From: UMGS1307 sp964523005
Lineage (GTDB): Bacteria; Bacillota; Clostridia; Oscillospirales; CAG-382
DNA: 5,634 bases
NCBI GenBank assembly: GCA_964523005.1
Contig: CAZFZL010000101.1
Coordinates: 1 to 5,634 of the forward strand
Direction: 5' to 3'
The position numbers and the translations under genes are program-made. Below the pieces are notes generated by a model. It was not told the DNA's origin, made no database searches, and worked only from the letters and a program-made list of their open reading frames with translations. Positions 4,960-5,634 of the stretch are shown here, piece after piece. Positions within the stretch are counted from its first letter, which is position 1, and each line of letters begins with the position of its first letter.

Positions 4960-5634
4960 TCTGTGCGCAATATTGTGGAGCTTGCGCATTCATGCTCAAA
5001 GGGAAAATTTCAGAAGAGTCTGTTTGCCCGTGTGAGCGATATGCTCACGGACAAGCACAGCGCATATTATACCATGGCGAAAAATATCGTGAAAGGCGTC
5101 GACCCTCAGGCAGTCACCGATTTCGGCGTCGCGATTGGCTATGACGCGTTCACCTTCGGCACGAGGCTAATACGCGAAAACGAAAAAAAGCTCGGCATCA
5201 CCATTCCGTGGATCATCTGGATCGACGGCGGTATGCCGAAGTCCGAATATGAAAAGCTCATCACCGAGGGCATCGCGCTCGGAATATATACCTACGTTTT
5301 TACAGGCGAAACGACTGTTGATGAAGCGGCGATATGTGCTGATAAATACAGGCATTGTCCGTTTGTCTATCTTGCTGACGGCGCGAACGCGCCCGACGAA
5401 GCGCAGATACGACGTCTTGGCAATACGAAAAATCTGATCACGCTTTTCGATTCCGACGCAAGCGAATATCGTTCTGCCGTGCAGTGCGCGGGTGAGAACG
5501 GACTGTTGTACGGAACGTATAAAAAATACGCCGACGAAAGCGTGGGAGCGATCGTCAGCGGAAGCTGGATTGATTCAATTGCAGAGCAAGCGGGTGTGTG
5601 CGCGGTGCTGCTGCCTGACGGTGCGTCGGATGAA
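4879..5634 (+). CDS. Radical SAM-like protein lacking the CxxxCxxC motif (3' end beyond the window)
   Basis: An ATG at 4879 opens a frame of 252 codons that runs to the window edge without a stop. The N-terminal part (about 1-105) is helical, with MKTDPERSVRNIVELA (21-36) and a GYDAFTFGTRLIREN stretch (87-101). From memory, this layout and the following ITIPWIIWID (107-116), GIALGIYTYVFTGE (131-144) and the CADKYRHCPFVYLADGA segment (153-169) parallel a clostridial radical SAM family that reads IPWAILMD, then the cluster loop CxxxCxxC, then GKELGTYMYIYTGGEP and LCEKHxDCxFLAFTNGT. Here the cluster loop is absent: only two residues separate IDGG from PKSEYEKL, and the visible cysteines (39, 153, 160, 203, 241) do not form the motif. 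The GGEP glycine motif is altered to GETT. A degenerate, non-SAM paralogue is therefore likely. The function is unknown. It lies 90 bases after the solute-binding protein, with no terminator between. Confidence 0.75.
   Translation, partial: MNTLLKRKVLEMLISRTLREMKTDPERSVRNIVELAHSCSKGKFQKSLFARVSDMLTDKHSAYYTMAKNIVKGVDPQAVTDFGVAIGYDAFTFGTRLIRENEKKLGITIPWIIWIDGGMPKSEYEKLITEGIALGIYTYVFTGETTVDEAAICADKYRHCPFVYLADGANAPDEAQIRRLGNTKNLITLFDSDASEYRSAVQCAGENGLLYGTYKKYADESVGAIVSGSWIDSIAEQAGVCAVLLPDGASDE

Noticed and set aside
1..5634. tRNA or rRNA genes, CRISPR arrays, insertion sequences
   Set aside because: I found no cloverleaf-like segments, spaced direct repeats, transposase reading frames or terminal repeats; almost all of the window is accounted for by the four plus-strand genes and the divergent regulatory region.

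Overview
The window looks like a piece of a Clostridia-type Firmicutes genome, most likely from an uncultured gut member of the Oscillospirales or a related order. The grounds are a near-consensus sigma-A promoter, strong GGAGG-type ribosome binding sites, a TTG start, moderate GC, two short Gram-positive-style lipoprotein signal peptides (both ending L-F-S-C), and a sugar-type extracellular solute-binding protein of the kind these genomes carry in many copies. The taxonomy is inferred from style; there is no rRNA or other marker.

Layout. A divergent intergenic region (about 52-228) separates two transcription units. To the left, on the minus strand, only the first 17 codons of a gene are visible (start at 51), with its own AGGAG site and a TTGCTT-17-TATAAT promoter. 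To the right, a perfect extended promoter (TTGACA-17-TATAAT with TG extension) drives the plus strand. A 9+9 bp inverted repeat (125-151) between the two promoters is the best operator candidate.

The plus-strand genes are: (1) 229-2316, a 695-residue cytoplasmic TIM-barrel protein of the DUF6259 / glycosidase-like type; (2) 2313-3251, a 312-residue lipoprotein of unknown function, starting at a TTG that overlaps the previous stop by 4 bp; (3) 3298-4788, a 496-residue lipoprotein that is an ABC-type carbohydrate solute-binding protein with an EF-hand-like calcium loop; (4) 4879 to the window end, a truncated reading frame that looks like a relative of the 'IPW...TGGEP' radical SAM proteins but lacks the CxxxCxxC cluster motif. 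No intrinsic terminator is visible between any of them, so one operon is plausible, with the link to gene 4 the least certain.

Working model (inference): the solute-binding protein captures a glycan fragment at the cell surface, a permease encoded elsewhere imports it, and the DUF6259 enzyme processes it in the cytoplasm. The second lipoprotein may be an accessory or sensing partner. The role of the radical-SAM-like protein is unknown. The most unusual items are the apparently cluster-less radical SAM relative, the perfect 13-bp inverted repeat inside the lipoprotein gene, and overlapping alternative hairpins at the start of gene 4.
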